A stretch of DNA of 64,000 bases from Microbacterium sp. SLBN-154 (GCF_006715565.1 NZ_VFNL01000001.1:2108001-2172000); one strand, 5' to 3'; shown: positions 40,578 through 49,065, counted from the stretch's first letter. Numbers and translations are program-made. The notes: generated from the letters alone by a model not told the origin.

Positions 40578-41339
40578 ATGGCTGCAGTGCGCTTTGTCGC
40601 GATCGGCGATTCCTTCACGGAAGGTGTCGGCGACGAGCTTCCCGACGGACGCACCCGCGGGTGGGCCGATCTCGCCGCCCAGGGCTGGGCGGATGCGACC
40701 GGGCAGCCGGTCCAGTACGCCAACCTCGCGATCCGCGGGAAACTCGTCTGGCCGATCGTCGAGGAGCAGCTCGAACCCGCACTGGCGTTGAAGCCCACGC
40801 ACCTTTCCTTCAACGGCGGCGGCAACGACATGCTCCGGCCGCGGACCTCGATCCGACGGATCGCGGACGCCTTCAGCCAGGTCCTCCGGCGATGCGACGA
40901 GGAGGGGGTGCGGCTCATCCTGCTGTCCGGCGCGAATCCCTCGCCACAGCTTCCACTCAGTCGGGTCATCCAGAGGCGCGGTGACCTCCTGTCCATCGCC
41001 GTCGTCGGGCGCGTCCAGGATCGTCCCGATGTCATCCGCGCACTGAACTGGCCCGACCGCGAATTGTCGGCGCCGCCGTTCTGGTCGCCCGACCGGCTGC
41101 ACATGAACAGCCGAGGTCACCATCGCGTCGCCGCTCGGGTGCTGACGGCGCTGGGTCTGACGCCACCGGAGCAGTGGTGGTCGCTGCCCGAGCTCGAATT
41201 CGGGCAACTCGGGCGCCGCGACTACTACCGCGAGCACCTCGGTCCGTGGGTGCGTCGGCGTCTGACCGGTACATCGTCCGGGGACGGTCGAGCGCCGAAG
41301 TACGCCGACTGGGTCACGATCGACCCGACGACGGCCTGA
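40578..41339 (+). CDS. SGNH/GDSL-family hydrolase
   Basis: A 253-aa esterase-like protein. Block I is FVAIGDSFTEGVGDELPDGR with the nucleophile Ser in GDS, the Asn block is FNGGGNDML, and the C-terminal dyad is DRLHMNSRGHHRVA. All four SGNH residues are present. No signal peptide is seen, so it should be cytoplasmic. The substrate is unknown. It converges with the RibD-like reductase. Confidence 0.9.
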   Translation: MAAVRFVAIGDSFTEGVGDELPDGRTRGWADLAAQGWADATGQPVQYANLAIRGKLVWPIVEEQLEPALALKPTHLSFNGGGNDMLRPRTSIRRIADAFSQVLRRCDEEGVRLILLSGANPSPQLPLSRVIQRRGDLLSIAVVGRVQDRPDVIRALNWPDRELSAPPFWSPDRLHMNSRGHHRVAARVLTALGLTPPEQWWSLPELEFGQLGRRDYYREHLGPWVRRRLTGTSSGDGRAPKYADWVTIDPTTA

Positions 41340-41382
41340 GTAGCCGTGAGGGGATGTGCGGACCGCGGCGCGCCCGCGCAGC

Positions 41383-41946
41383 TCACGCCGGCCGCACCGA
41401 GTAACGAAGCTCGGCGAACTGGCCCGCACGTGACATCGACTCGAGGCGAAGTCGGTCGGGGCCGATGCGTCGGGGGAGAAGCGGGCGACCCGAGGGCAGG
41501 GTCGCGGGAGCGACCGAGAGCCTGATCTCGGTCAAGAGTCCGGCGTCGGCGAACTGCCCGGCGAGGTCGCCGCCTCCGACGATCCAGACCGCCCGCTCCG
41601 CCGCTGCCGTACGGATCGCCGGCCACTGCGGCGCCACGTCACCCCGTGCGAACCGGATGTTCGCGCCGGCGATGCGGGGCAGGTCGCGGGTTGTGAAGAC
41701 CCAGGTCGCGCGGTCGCCGTAGATCTCCGTCCACTTCTCGGGATGGCTCGACAGGTCTTCGTGGTCGACGACCCATTCGTATGTCGTGGACCCCATCACC
41801 AGCACGCCGACCGTCTCGAGGAAGGCGGAAAAGTCGCTCTCGGCCTCGTCCGCGCCGGGTGTCGCGAAGAGCCAGTCCAGCGAATCCTGATCGTCAGCGA
41901 GGAATCCGTTCAGCGTGGTCGCCGTGTGGAAGATCACCGGAGTCAT
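41383..41946 (-). CDS. Dihydrofolate reductase-like protein (RibD C-terminal family)
   Basis: A 187-aa NADPH-dependent reductase-like protein. It has VIFHTATTLNGFLADDQDSLDWLF, LVMGSTTYEWV, WVFTTRDLP and the dinucleotide-binding VWIVGGGDLAGQFADAGLL. Such standalone RibD_C proteins are common in actinobacteria and their substrates are mostly unknown. The start ATG at 41946 is chosen because a TATGCT -10 lies exactly six bases upstream; an in-frame upstream extension to 42000 is not conserved in character. Confidence 0.87.
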   Translation of the reverse strand: MTPVIFHTATTLNGFLADDQDSLDWLFATPGADEAESDFSAFLETVGVLVMGSTTYEWVVDHEDLSSHPEKWTEIYGDRATWVFTTRDLPRIAGANIRFARGDVAPQWPAIRTAAAERAVWIVGGGDLAGQFADAGLLTEIRLSVAPATLPSGRPLLPRRIGPDRLRLESMSRAGQFAELRYSVRPA

Positions 41947-41952
41947 GGCCGA

Positions 41953-41958
41953 AGCATA
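41953..41958 (-). promoter_or_regulatory. -10 box TATGCT of the RibD-like reductase gene
   Basis: On the minus strand TATGCT, six bases, then ATG at 41946. Leaderless spacing. Confidence 0.6.
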
Positions 41959-42076
41959 AGGCTGACCTCCGACATGCCGCATCCGACCCCTGCGTGTCAA
42001 GTGGGTGCGCGCGTCTTCGTCGACCCGTCACAGTGAGGGGGGTTACCGCCCTCGCATACCCGGAAAGGGGAGACCC

Positions 42077-42340
42077 ATGAGTATTGGTGCTGGCATTGCT
42101 CTGTTCGCCATTGGAGCCATCCTGGCGTTCGCCGTCAACGTGCAGGTCGAATGGGTCAATCTCGACCTGATCGGCTACATCCTGATGGGCGCGGGAGCTG
42201 TCGTCTTCCTCATCGGCATCGTCCTGCTCGCTCGCCGCCGCAGCACGGAGTCGGTGAGCCGCACGACGGTCGACCCCGCGACCAACGAGCGCGTCACCCG
42301 TCAGTCGACCAGCCGTCCCGACGACGCCGCAGGGCTCTGA
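42077..42340 (+). CDS. DUF6458 family small membrane protein
   Basis: An 87-aa protein with two hydrophobic helices (GIALFAIGAILAFAV and LIGYILMGAGAVVFLIGIVLLA) and a conserved NVQVEWVNLD between them. A basic, Ser/Thr-rich cytoplasmic tail follows. Members are common in actinobacteria and their function is unknown. AAAGGGGA precedes the ATG. It diverges from the RibD-like gene. Confidence 0.85.
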   Translation: MSIGAGIALFAIGAILAFAVNVQVEWVNLDLIGYILMGAGAVVFLIGIVLLARRRSTESVSRTTVDPATNERVTRQSTSRPDDAAGL

Positions 42341-42358
42341 GGCCTACCCGGCGGACCG

Positions 42359-42364
42359 TAGGCT
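42359..42364 (+). promoter_or_regulatory. -10 box TAGGCT of the SDR gene
   Basis: TAGGCT, six bases, then ATG at 42371. Leaderless spacing. Confidence 0.65.
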
Positions 42365-42370
42365 CGAGGG

Positions 42371-43150
42371 ATGAGCCCTTCGTCTCCGCCGGGTACCGCC
42401 CTCGTCACCGGCGTCGGACGTCGCCGGTCGATCGGATCGGCGCTCGCTCTCGGTCTCGCCCGTGATGGGTGGGACCTCGTGCTCAATCACTGGGACGAAT
42501 ACGACGAGCGTGTGGGCCTCGATCGCGGAGCATCCGATCCTGACGACATCGCAGACGAGTGCCGTGCGCAGGGCGTCACGGTGACCGTCATACGCAGTGA
42601 CCTCGCGGACCCCGCCGTGCCGGAGGAACTCGTTGCCGCAGCATCCATGGGGGGTTCCCTCCGCTCCCTGGTGATGTCCCACTGCGAGTCCGTCGACAGT
42701 TCCATCCTCACCACCGATGTGGCGAGCTTCGACCGTCACTTTGCCGTCAACGCGCGGGCGACGTGGCTTCTCATCAAGGCGTTCGCCGAACGGCTGCCGC
42801 AGAATGCTGCGCCGGGACAGGTCGCGGGGTCGATCATCGCCCTGACCAGCGATCACACGGCGCACAACCTTCCCTACGGCGCGAGCAAAGGCGCCCTCGA
42901 TCGGATCGTCATCGCGGCGGCCGTGGAGCTGGGCGCGCGAGGCGTGAGGGCGAATGTCATCAATCCGGGGCCGATCGACACGGGCTGGATGGATGAGGGC
43001 ATCCGACGCTGGGCGCGCGAAGCCACTCCGGCAGGACGTCTCGGTACACCCGACGACATCGCGAACACGGTCCGGTTCCTGCTGTCACCGGAAGGTTCGT
43101 GGGTCAACGGCCAACTGCTGAAGGTGAACGGCGGGTTCGCCGCCGGCTGA
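42371..43150 (+). CDS. Short-chain dehydrogenase/reductase
   Basis: A 259-aa Rossmann-fold oxidoreductase of the FabG-like classical SDR group. The cofactor site is the variant ALVTGVGRRRSIGSALALGLA, and the active site has the YGASKG pair (Tyr and Lys) preceded by the Ser/Thr region GSIIALTSDH. The NPGPIDTGW and SWVNGQLLKVNGGF end segments are typical. The substrate is unknown. A GC hairpin follows its stop. Confidence 0.9.
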   Translation: MSPSSPPGTALVTGVGRRRSIGSALALGLARDGWDLVLNHWDEYDERVGLDRGASDPDDIADECRAQGVTVTVIRSDLADPAVPEELVAAASMGGSLRSLVMSHCESVDSSILTTDVASFDRHFAVNARATWLLIKAFAERLPQNAAPGQVAGSIIALTSDHTAHNLPYGASKGALDRIVIAAAVELGARGVRANVINPGPIDTGWMDEGIRRWAREATPAGRLGTPDDIANTVRFLLSPEGSWVNGQLLKVNGGFAAG

Positions 43151-43152
43151 GG

Positions 43153-43172
43153 GCGCCGCCGCGAGGCGGCGC
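43153..43172 (+). terminator. GC hairpin after the SDR gene
   Basis: An 8-bp perfect stem GCGCCGCC/GGCGGCGC with a gcga loop, three bases past the SDR stop. No T-tract follows. Confidence 0.55.
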
Positions 43173-43199
43173 GTCCGAGGCGAGCCACCGTCTTCGCGT

Positions 43200-43247
43200 C
43201 GAGACACCCCATATATCGCGGCGGCTCGATGCGAACGCAGTGTCTCG
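43200..43247. repeat. Long-loop inverted repeat CGAGACAC...GTGTCTCG
   Basis: Perfect 8-bp arms (43200-43207 and 43240-43247) around a 32-base loop that includes the AT-rich CCATATATCGCGG. It lies in the only non-coding gap between the convergent SDR and psuK genes. It could be a structured element, an extragenic palindromic repeat or a protein site; I see no second copy in the window. Confidence 0.4.
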
Positions 43248-43272
43248 GCGGCGAGAAGTGCAGACGAGCTGG

Positions 43273-44118
43273 CTACAGGGCACCGGGTCGGAGGAGTCCT
43301 TCCCGCGCTGATGCACAACCGGCGGCGGCGCACCCGGCGGGATCCTCGCCGCGAAGCGCTGCGACGATGTAGCCGGCGGCGAATGCGTCTCCGGCACCGG
43401 TGGTGTCGATCACTCCCTCGACGCGATCGACCGCGATCTGCATGAGGCCGTCGTCCTCGCGGACCTGCACCGGGTCCTCACCGCGCTTGATGACGAACAC
43501 CGTCCCCGCGGGCAGCGCGACGGTCAGGCCGTCAAGGAGTACGGCTTCCTCGGCGTTGGCGAAGACCACAGCGGGGGAGAGGCGTGCGAGCAGATCGCTC
43601 AGCGTCTCCCTTCCCAGCGCCCGCATGGTCGCCACGCTCGACAGATCCAGGCTGATCGGCAGACCCCGCTGCCGCGCCCACGTCGCTGCGGTCGACAGTG
43701 CCTCACGCGAGACAGCATCGACCACGCCGTAGAGGGGGAGGTGCAGCCAGTGCGTTCCCTCGAGCCATCCGGGATCGATCGGCCCGAGTTCGGCCGCGGC
43801 CCCACGATCGGTGAGCATCGTCCGCTCGGCGAACTCGTCGACCAGGATGACGATCGAACCTGTTCGTCCCGCCCGCTGCACACAGACCTCGACCCCCGAA
43901 CGCTCCAGTTCGTGAACGAGCGCCTCGCCCTCGGCATCCGATCCGACCCTGCCGATGAATCGGACGGATGTCGCGGGCGCCGCTGCGGCGGCGACGTTGG
44001 CTGCGCTGCCCCCTCGGGTGTGGGTGATCGTCACCGGGTTGTCGGTGCCCCGCTCCAGAGAGGAGGCGCCGAGCACGACGATGTCGGCGAGGAGGTCGCC
44101 GATGACCGTGAGCATCAC
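43273..44118 (-). CDS. psuK: PfkB-family kinase, probable pseudouridine kinase
   Basis: A 281-aa ribokinase-family enzyme. It has the GGSAANVAAA substrate motif, FIGRVGSDAEGEALVHEL, and the PfkB signature DTTGAGDAFAAGY with the catalytic Asp. Because it overlaps psuG by 4 bases (GTGA at 44118-44115), the natural role is phosphorylation of pseudouridine to give the PsuG substrate. An ATG directly after the GTG could also start it. Kinase family is certain; substrate is inferred from the pairing. Confidence 0.87.
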   Translation of the reverse strand: MMLTVIGDLLADIVVLGASSLERGTDNPVTITHTRGGSAANVAAAAAPATSVRFIGRVGSDAEGEALVHELERSGVEVCVQRAGRTGSIVILVDEFAERTMLTDRGAAAELGPIDPGWLEGTHWLHLPLYGVVDAVSREALSTAATWARQRGLPISLDLSSVATMRALGRETLSDLLARLSPAVVFANAEEAVLLDGLTVALPAGTVFVIKRGEDPVQVREDDGLMQIAVDRVEGVIDTTGAGDAFAAGYIVAALRGEDPAGCAAAGCASAREGLLRPGAL

Positions 44119-45047
44119 TCGGCGCCGGCGAGGGCGGCGGCGATCTCGGCGCCGAGCGCGACATTGCCCCGATACACCTCGACGTTGACGTCGAGGCTCC
44201 GGCCCCCGGTTTCGCGTTGCATGAAGTCCAGGAGGAAGGGCGTGATGTCGTGGCCCGAGACGCCGGCCGACGCGGCGGCGTTCAGTGCACGGGAAAGAAC
44301 GGCATCATGAAGCTCGGGCGGCAGCTGGAGGTCGGTGTCGACGGGCCGCGCGACAAGGAGCGTGGAGGTGATTCCGAGCGCGTCGCGCGCACGGGCGATG
44401 TCGGCGATCTCGTCGGCGGAGTCGGATGAGTACTCGATGTCGAGCCCCGAGTCGGCGATGTAGAAGCCGGGGTAGTCGGTCGTCCTATACCCCACGACGG
44501 TGAGGCCCAGCGTCTCCATTCGCTCCAGGGTGAGTGGGACGTCGAGGATCGACTTGACGCCGGCGCTCACCACGACGAGGGGGAGTGCGGCGAGCGTCGG
44601 CAGATCGGCCGATTCGTCGAAGGTCTGTTGCGCGTCGCGGTGCACGCCGCCCAGACCACCCGTCGAGAAGACCCGGATGCCCGCGCGAGCGGCGAGGAAT
44701 GCGGTTGCCGCGACCGTGGTGCCGCCGCTCAATCGCTTCGCGGCGGCCACAGGAAGGTCGCGGAGGCTCAGTTTGACCACGTCGTCGTCGTTTCCCAGTC
44801 GATCGATCTCGGCGGGGGACAGGCCGACGATCGCTCGCCCGTCGACGACGCCGATCGTCGCCGGGACGACGCCTCGACCGCGCAGCCGGTCTTCCGCTTC
44901 TCGCGCGACCTCGAGGTTGCGGGGGCGGGGGAGTCCGTGGGTGAAGATCGTCGATTCCAGTGCGAGCACGGGGAGGCCGCGATGGAGCGCGTCGTGCACC
45001 TCCGGCGAGATCTCGATGTGGCCGAGGGCGTGGTGGGGTGAGGGCAT
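44115..45047 (-). CDS. psuG: Pseudouridine-5'-phosphate glycosidase
   Basis: Cleaves the C-C glycosidic bond of pseudouridine 5'-phosphate into uracil and ribose 5-phosphate. The 310-aa protein has VLALESTIFTHGLPRP, VVPATIGVVDGRAIVGL, the catalytic-region VKLSLRDLPVAAAKRLSGGT, IRVFSTGGLGGVHRDAQQTFD and VVSAGVKSILDVPLTLE. All are family hallmarks. The ATG at 45047 follows AAGGGAG. With psuK it forms a two-gene operon for recycling modified nucleosides. Confidence 0.95.
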   Translation of the reverse strand: MPSPHHALGHIEISPEVHDALHRGLPVLALESTIFTHGLPRPRNLEVAREAEDRLRGRGVVPATIGVVDGRAIVGLSPAEIDRLGNDDDVVKLSLRDLPVAAAKRLSGGTTVAATAFLAARAGIRVFSTGGLGGVHRDAQQTFDESADLPTLAALPLVVVSAGVKSILDVPLTLERMETLGLTVVGYRTTDYPGFYIADSGLDIEYSSDSADEIADIARARDALGITSTLLVARPVDTDLQLPPELHDAVLSRALNAAASAGVSGHDITPFLLDFMQRETGGRSLDVNVEVYRGNVALGAEIAAALAGAE

Positions 45048-45207
45048 CAGGTCTCCCTTCCGTGGGCTGTGCTCAGTCAACCAGGCGGGGCGACGATTGA
45101 GCAGGCGTTCGAACCGCGGAGCCGTCGCGCGAACGATCGCCGGTTCGGCGTCGTGGCGCGTGTCTGAGACCTTTCTCATCTCCGCCCCCATGCCCCAGGA
45201 CCGCCCA

Positions 45208-45213
45208 TAGGAT
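45208..45213 (+). promoter_or_regulatory. -10 box TAGGAT of the beta-propeller gene
   Basis: TAGGAT, six bases, then ATG at 45220. Leaderless spacing. Confidence 0.65.
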
Positions 45214-45219
45214 CTGGCC

Positions 45220-46167
45220 ATGACGCGCCGACGCTTCGCCCTCGTCCTCCCCGCCCTCGCTGTCGCGGGGCTCCTGGCGGCACTCCCGGCCACCGGCGCT
45301 GTTGCGGCTCCACCGGTCTCGCGGGGAGGGGCAGTCGACCAGATCGCGCTTCCTGACGGGTTCCAGCCCGAGGGCATCGCCATCGACAACCGAGGGATCG
45401 CCTACTTCGGCTCGCTTGTCGACGGCGACATCTATGCCGCCGACGTGCGTACCGGCAAGGGTGCCATCGTCAGCGAGGGCCCGGGCATCCCGGCCGCGGG
45501 GCTCAAGGTCGATCAGCGGGGAAGACTCTTCATCTCGGGCGGGCCCACGGGCATCGCCCGGGTCGTCGACACGGAGACCGGCGATGAGGTCGCGCGATAT
45601 CAGCTCACGGCCCCCGGCGGATTCATCAACGACGTCGTCCTCGCACGTGATGGCGCGTGGTTCACGAACTCGTCCGCGGCGGAGCTGTACTTCCTGCCCA
45701 TCCCGCGTTCGGGCGTCCTGCCCGACCCGTCCGAGATCGTCACGCTGCCGCTCACGGGGGAGTGGGTGCAGCAGGAGGGATTCAACGCCAACGGCATCGC
45801 CCTGACCACCAACCGCCAGGCGCTCCTCGTGATTCAGTCAGCAACGGGCACCCTGTTCCGCGTCGACCCCGAGACGGGTGTCGCCACCACCGTTGACCTG
45901 GGCGGATTCTCGCTGCAGAACGGTGACGGACTCCTCGTCGTCAACCGCACGCTCTACGTGGTCCAGAACCGACTCAATCAGGTGGCCGAGTTCCGTCTCG
46001 ATGTGCAGGGAACATCAGGAACGCTCGAGAACATCATCACCAGTGAGGCGTTCCGTGTGCCGACGACGGTCGCTTCGTACCGACAAGATCTCTATCTGCC
46101 GAACGCACGATTCGGCACCCCGCCGACTCCCACGACCGATTACGACGCGGTGCGAGTGGATCGCTGA
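45220..46167 (+). CDS. Secreted SMP-30/gluconolactonase-like beta-propeller protein
   Basis: A 315-aa exported protein. The N-terminus is a Sec signal (MTRRRF, a hydrophobic core, cleavage probably after AVAA near residue 29). The rest is a six-bladed propeller-like repeat of GIAIDNRGIAYFG, GLKVDQRGRLFISGG, GFINDVVLARDGAWFTNS and NGIALTTNRQALLVIQS, as in SMP-30/NHL lactonase-like proteins. No metal-site assignment is possible. The enzymatic activity is unknown. Confidence 0.83.
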   Translation: MTRRRFALVLPALAVAGLLAALPATGAVAAPPVSRGGAVDQIALPDGFQPEGIAIDNRGIAYFGSLVDGDIYAADVRTGKGAIVSEGPGIPAAGLKVDQRGRLFISGGPTGIARVVDTETGDEVARYQLTAPGGFINDVVLARDGAWFTNSSAAELYFLPIPRSGVLPDPSEIVTLPLTGEWVQQEGFNANGIALTTNRQALLVIQSATGTLFRVDPETGVATTVDLGGFSLQNGDGLLVVNRTLYVVQNRLNQVAEFRLDVQGTSGTLENIITSEAFRVPTTVASYRQDLYLPNARFGTPPTPTTDYDAVRVDR

Positions 46168-46217
46168 TTCTTCCCGGGGGAGTCGCGCGGTGGGCGGTCC
46201 GACGTCGGGGCCGTATC

Positions 46218-46223
46218 TAAACT
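46218..46223 (+). promoter_or_regulatory. Possible upstream -10 box TAAACT
   Basis: TAAACT would start transcription near 46230, exactly where the inverted repeat at 46227-46240 begins. It could be a second, controlled promoter for the Nei/Fpg gene. Confidence 0.4.
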
Positions 46224-46226
46224 GAC

Positions 46227-46240
46227 ATAATGTGCATTAT
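46227..46240. repeat. Inverted repeat ATAATG-tg-CATTAT, probable operator
   Basis: Perfect 6-bp AT-rich arms with a 2-base spacer, standing out in a GC-rich genome. It overlaps the predicted start point of the TAAACT promoter, a position typical of a repressor site. It does not match a LexA box that I know. The regulator is unknown. Confidence 0.5.
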
Positions 46241-46270
46241 CGGCGTAACGGTGGTGTCTGATGTTCCGCC

Positions 46271-46276
46271 TAGAGT
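46271..46276 (+). promoter_or_regulatory. -10 box TAGAGT of the Nei/Fpg gene
   Basis: TAGAGT, six bases, then ATG at 46283. Leaderless spacing. Confidence 0.6.
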
Positions 46277-46282
46277 TGCGGG

Positions 46283-47131
46283 ATGCCCGAGGGTGACAGT
46301 GTCTACCGCCTGGCCCGTCGGCTGGAGCATGCGTCGGTCGGTCGCACGATCGTGTCGGGTGAACTCCGCTCCGGCAGCCACGCCGGGGCGAAGCTCGACG
46401 GACGACGAATCCTCTCGTACGACTCCCACGGCAAGCACCTCTTCACCCGCTTCGACGACGGATGGACGCTGCACACCCACCTGAAGATGCAGGGATCGTG
46501 GTCGGTGACCAGACGTCCGCTTCCGCGTGCGGAGCTGCACCGCGTCCGCTGCCGGTTCTCGCTCGACGAGGGCGTCACACTCTGGGGCGTCGACGTGCCC
46601 GTCCTGGAGTACGCGCCGACCGCCGACGAGCACCGCGTGCGCGAACGGCTCGGCCCCGACCCGCTCCGTCACGACTGGGATGCCGCGGAGGCGACGCGAC
46701 GGCTGTCGAGACGCCCGGACAGGCCGACGGTCGCTGCGCTGCTGGATCAGTCGAATCTCGCCGGTCTTGGAAACCTGTGGGTGAACGAGCTCGCGTTCCT
46801 GCGCGGCATCCATCCTTTCGCCTCCATCGGCCGGACCGATATCGCGGCAGTGGTCGACCTGGCCGCCCGGTGCCTGGGCATCTCGGCCACCGTTCCGGGC
46901 ATGTATCAGGTGACGACCGGCAATCGCGGGCGCGGGGCGACCCATTGGGTGGTGGGTCGCGCCGGGCGACCGTGCCTGCGCTGCGGCACGACCATCGAGG
47001 TCGCCGCCGAAGTGCCGAACGATCCGGCCCGCCGGCGCACGTGGTGGTGTCCGCGATGCCAGCCGGGCGTATCGCCGCCGGTCGAACCGGACCCGGAGTC
47101 CACGGCGGGCGATACGATGCGATCCACGTGA
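46283..47131 (+). CDS. nei: DNA glycosylase/AP lyase, Nei type
   Basis: Base-excision repair enzyme for oxidised bases, 282 aa. The N-terminal MPEGDSVY carries catalytic Pro2 and Glu3, and the conserved Lys lies in SHGKHLF. The helix-two-turn-helix is LLDQSNLAGLGNLWVNELAF, and the C-terminal zinc finger is CLRCGTTIEV with WWCPRCQ. MPEGDS and the lack of the Fpg void-filling loop point to the Nei2-like actinobacterial group rather than MutM. Leaderless spacing fixes the start. Confidence 0.92.
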   Translation: MPEGDSVYRLARRLEHASVGRTIVSGELRSGSHAGAKLDGRRILSYDSHGKHLFTRFDDGWTLHTHLKMQGSWSVTRRPLPRAELHRVRCRFSLDEGVTLWGVDVPVLEYAPTADEHRVRERLGPDPLRHDWDAAEATRRLSRRPDRPTVAALLDQSNLAGLGNLWVNELAFLRGIHPFASIGRTDIAAVVDLAARCLGISATVPGMYQVTTGNRGRGATHWVVGRAGRPCLRCGTTIEVAAEVPNDPARRRTWWCPRCQPGVSPPVEPDPESTAGDTMRST

Positions 47132-47152
47132 TCCCCGTCGATGTGGAGCGCC

Positions 47153-49051
47153 ATGACACGCCTCAGCCCTGATTACTCGATCGACCTCGAGGCAGCCACC
47201 GCGGCGGCGACGGCGGCGCTCGGCGACATCGACCCCGGTTTCGATGAGCGCCTCGCCTCGATCCTCCCCGACCTGCACCGGCTGTTCCTGCGCCTCTACG
47301 GCGATCGCGAAGACGGACGAGAGGCCCTCGCCGAGGTGGTCGCAGCGGCAGCAGCCGGGTGGCGGGAGCGACCGGCTGAACTCAAAGACCTCGACGCCCG
47401 GCGCACGGAACACCCGGACTGGTTCCTGTCGGAGCGGATGCTGGGCGGGGTCTGCTACGTCGACCGCTACGCGGACACACTGGCCGGCATCCGGGCACAG
47501 ATCCCCTACTTCCAGGAGCTCGGGCTGACGTATCTGCACCTCATGCCTCTGTTCGACTCCCCCGAGGGCAACAACGACGGCGGCTACGCGGTCTCGAGCT
47601 ATCGCAAGGTCGACCCGGCGCTGGGAACCATGGCCGATCTGGCCGCTCTCTCGGCCGATCTGCGGAAGGCCGGCATCTCGCTGGTGCTCGACTTCATCTT
47701 CAACCACACCAGCGACGAGCACGAGTGGGCGAGGAAGGCCGTCGCCGGCGACCCCGACTACGAGGACTTCTACCTCATCTTCCCCGACCGCACGATGCCG
47801 GACCGCTACGAGGAGACGGTGCGCGAGATCTTCCCCGACGACCACCCGGGCGCATTCGTGCAGCTGCCCGACGGGCGCTGGATCTGGGCGACCTTCTACC
47901 ACTTCCAGTGGGACCTCAACTACGCCAACCCCCGGGTGTTCCGGGCGATGGCGCAGGAGATGATGTTCCTCGCCAACCAGGGCGTCGAGGTGCTCCGCAT
48001 GGATGCCGTCGCCTTCATCTGGAAGCGCCTGGGAACGTCATGCGAGTCGCTTCCCGAAGCGCACCTTCTCCTCCGCGCCTTCAATCTCGTCCTTCGCCTC
48101 GCCGCACCCTCAGTGCTGTTCAAATCCGAGGCGATCGTCCACCCCGACGAGGTGATCACCTACATCTCCCCCGACGAGTGCCAGCTCTCGTACAACCCGC
48201 TTCAGATGGCGCTGGGCTGGGAGGCCCTCGCCACCCGCGACGCACGTCTCCTGCAGAAGGCGCTCGACGAGCGCCACGCGCTGCCGCCCGGGACCTCGTG
48301 GGTGAACTACGTGCGCAGCCACGACGACATCGGATGGACGTTCGCCGATGAGGATGCCGCAGAGCTCGGCATCGACGGCTACCCGCACCGCCGTTTCCTC
48401 AACGACTTCTACGTCGGTCGCTTCGAGGGCACGTTCTCGCGCGGCGAGCCGTTCCAGGAGAACCCCAAGACCGGTGACGCCCGAATCGCCGGAACGACCG
48501 CATCGCTCGCGGGCGTTGAGGCGGGTGACCCCGGAGGTGAGGATCGCGTCATCCTCGCCCACGCCCTCGCCCTGTCCACCGGTGGTATCCCGCTGATCTA
48601 CCTCGGTGACGAGGTCGGTCAGCTCAACGACTACGGCTACCGGGATGATCCGGTTCATGCCGATGACAGCCGGTGGGTGCATCGCCCGCATCGAGACGAG
48701 AGGGCCTACGCGTCACGCCACGACACGGCTACCGTCGCGGGCCGCATCAACACCCGGCTGCATGCACTGATCCGGGCCCGGAAAAAGTCCCCCGAGTTCG
48801 CCGCCGGCAATCCCCTCCTCCCCTTCCACACGCCGTTCCCGGAGGTGGTGGGTTTCCAGCGTGTCGGCGCGGACTCCACGATCCTCGTGCTCGGCAACGT
48901 CGGTGACTCCGGGGTCCTGATCGAGCCGGTCACGCTCTCGGGATTCCGAACGGAGGCCACGGAGATCGTCTCAGAGTCCCCCATCGCGCTCGCGAACGGC
49001 CTCATGCTGCCCGCGCACGGTGTCGTCTGGCTCCGCGTACGACAGGCCTGA
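47153..49051 (+). CDS. Amylosucrase (GH13 glucosyltransferase)
   Basis: Uses sucrose to extend alpha-1,4-glucan, releasing fructose, or hydrolyses sucrose. Counting from the ATG at 47153 the catalytic residues are Asp284 (VLRMDAVAF), Glu326 (FKSEAIVHPDE) and Asp392 (RSHDDIGW), within two residues of Asp286, Glu328 and Asp393 in Neisseria amylosucrase. Length is 632 aa against 636. No signal peptide, so intracellular. Trehalose synthase is less likely because of the roughly 90-residue helical N-terminal domain. The in-frame ATG at 47141 is an alternative start. Confidence 0.88.
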   Translation: MTRLSPDYSIDLEAATAAATAALGDIDPGFDERLASILPDLHRLFLRLYGDREDGREALAEVVAAAAAGWRERPAELKDLDARRTEHPDWFLSERMLGGVCYVDRYADTLAGIRAQIPYFQELGLTYLHLMPLFDSPEGNNDGGYAVSSYRKVDPALGTMADLAALSADLRKAGISLVLDFIFNHTSDEHEWARKAVAGDPDYEDFYLIFPDRTMPDRYEETVREIFPDDHPGAFVQLPDGRWIWATFYHFQWDLNYANPRVFRAMAQEMMFLANQGVEVLRMDAVAFIWKRLGTSCESLPEAHLLLRAFNLVLRLAAPSVLFKSEAIVHPDEVITYISPDECQLSYNPLQMALGWEALATRDARLLQKALDERHALPPGTSWVNYVRSHDDIGWTFADEDAAELGIDGYPHRRFLNDFYVGRFEGTFSRGEPFQENPKTGDARIAGTTASLAGVEAGDPGGEDRVILAHALALSTGGIPLIYLGDEVGQLNDYGYRDDPVHADDSRWVHRPHRDERAYASRHDTATVAGRINTRLHALIRARKKSPEFAAGNPLLPFHTPFPEVVGFQRVGADSTILVLGNVGDSGVLIEPVTLSGFRTEATEIVSESPIALANGLMLPAHGVVWLRVRQA

Positions 49052-49065
49052 GAGATCGGCCGCAC

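Noticed and set aside
46230..46484. Possible leaderless small gene starting at the ATG after TAAACT
   Set aside because: It runs 200 bases into nei in another frame and its composition is that of a shadow frame. Only the promoter and palindrome are kept.
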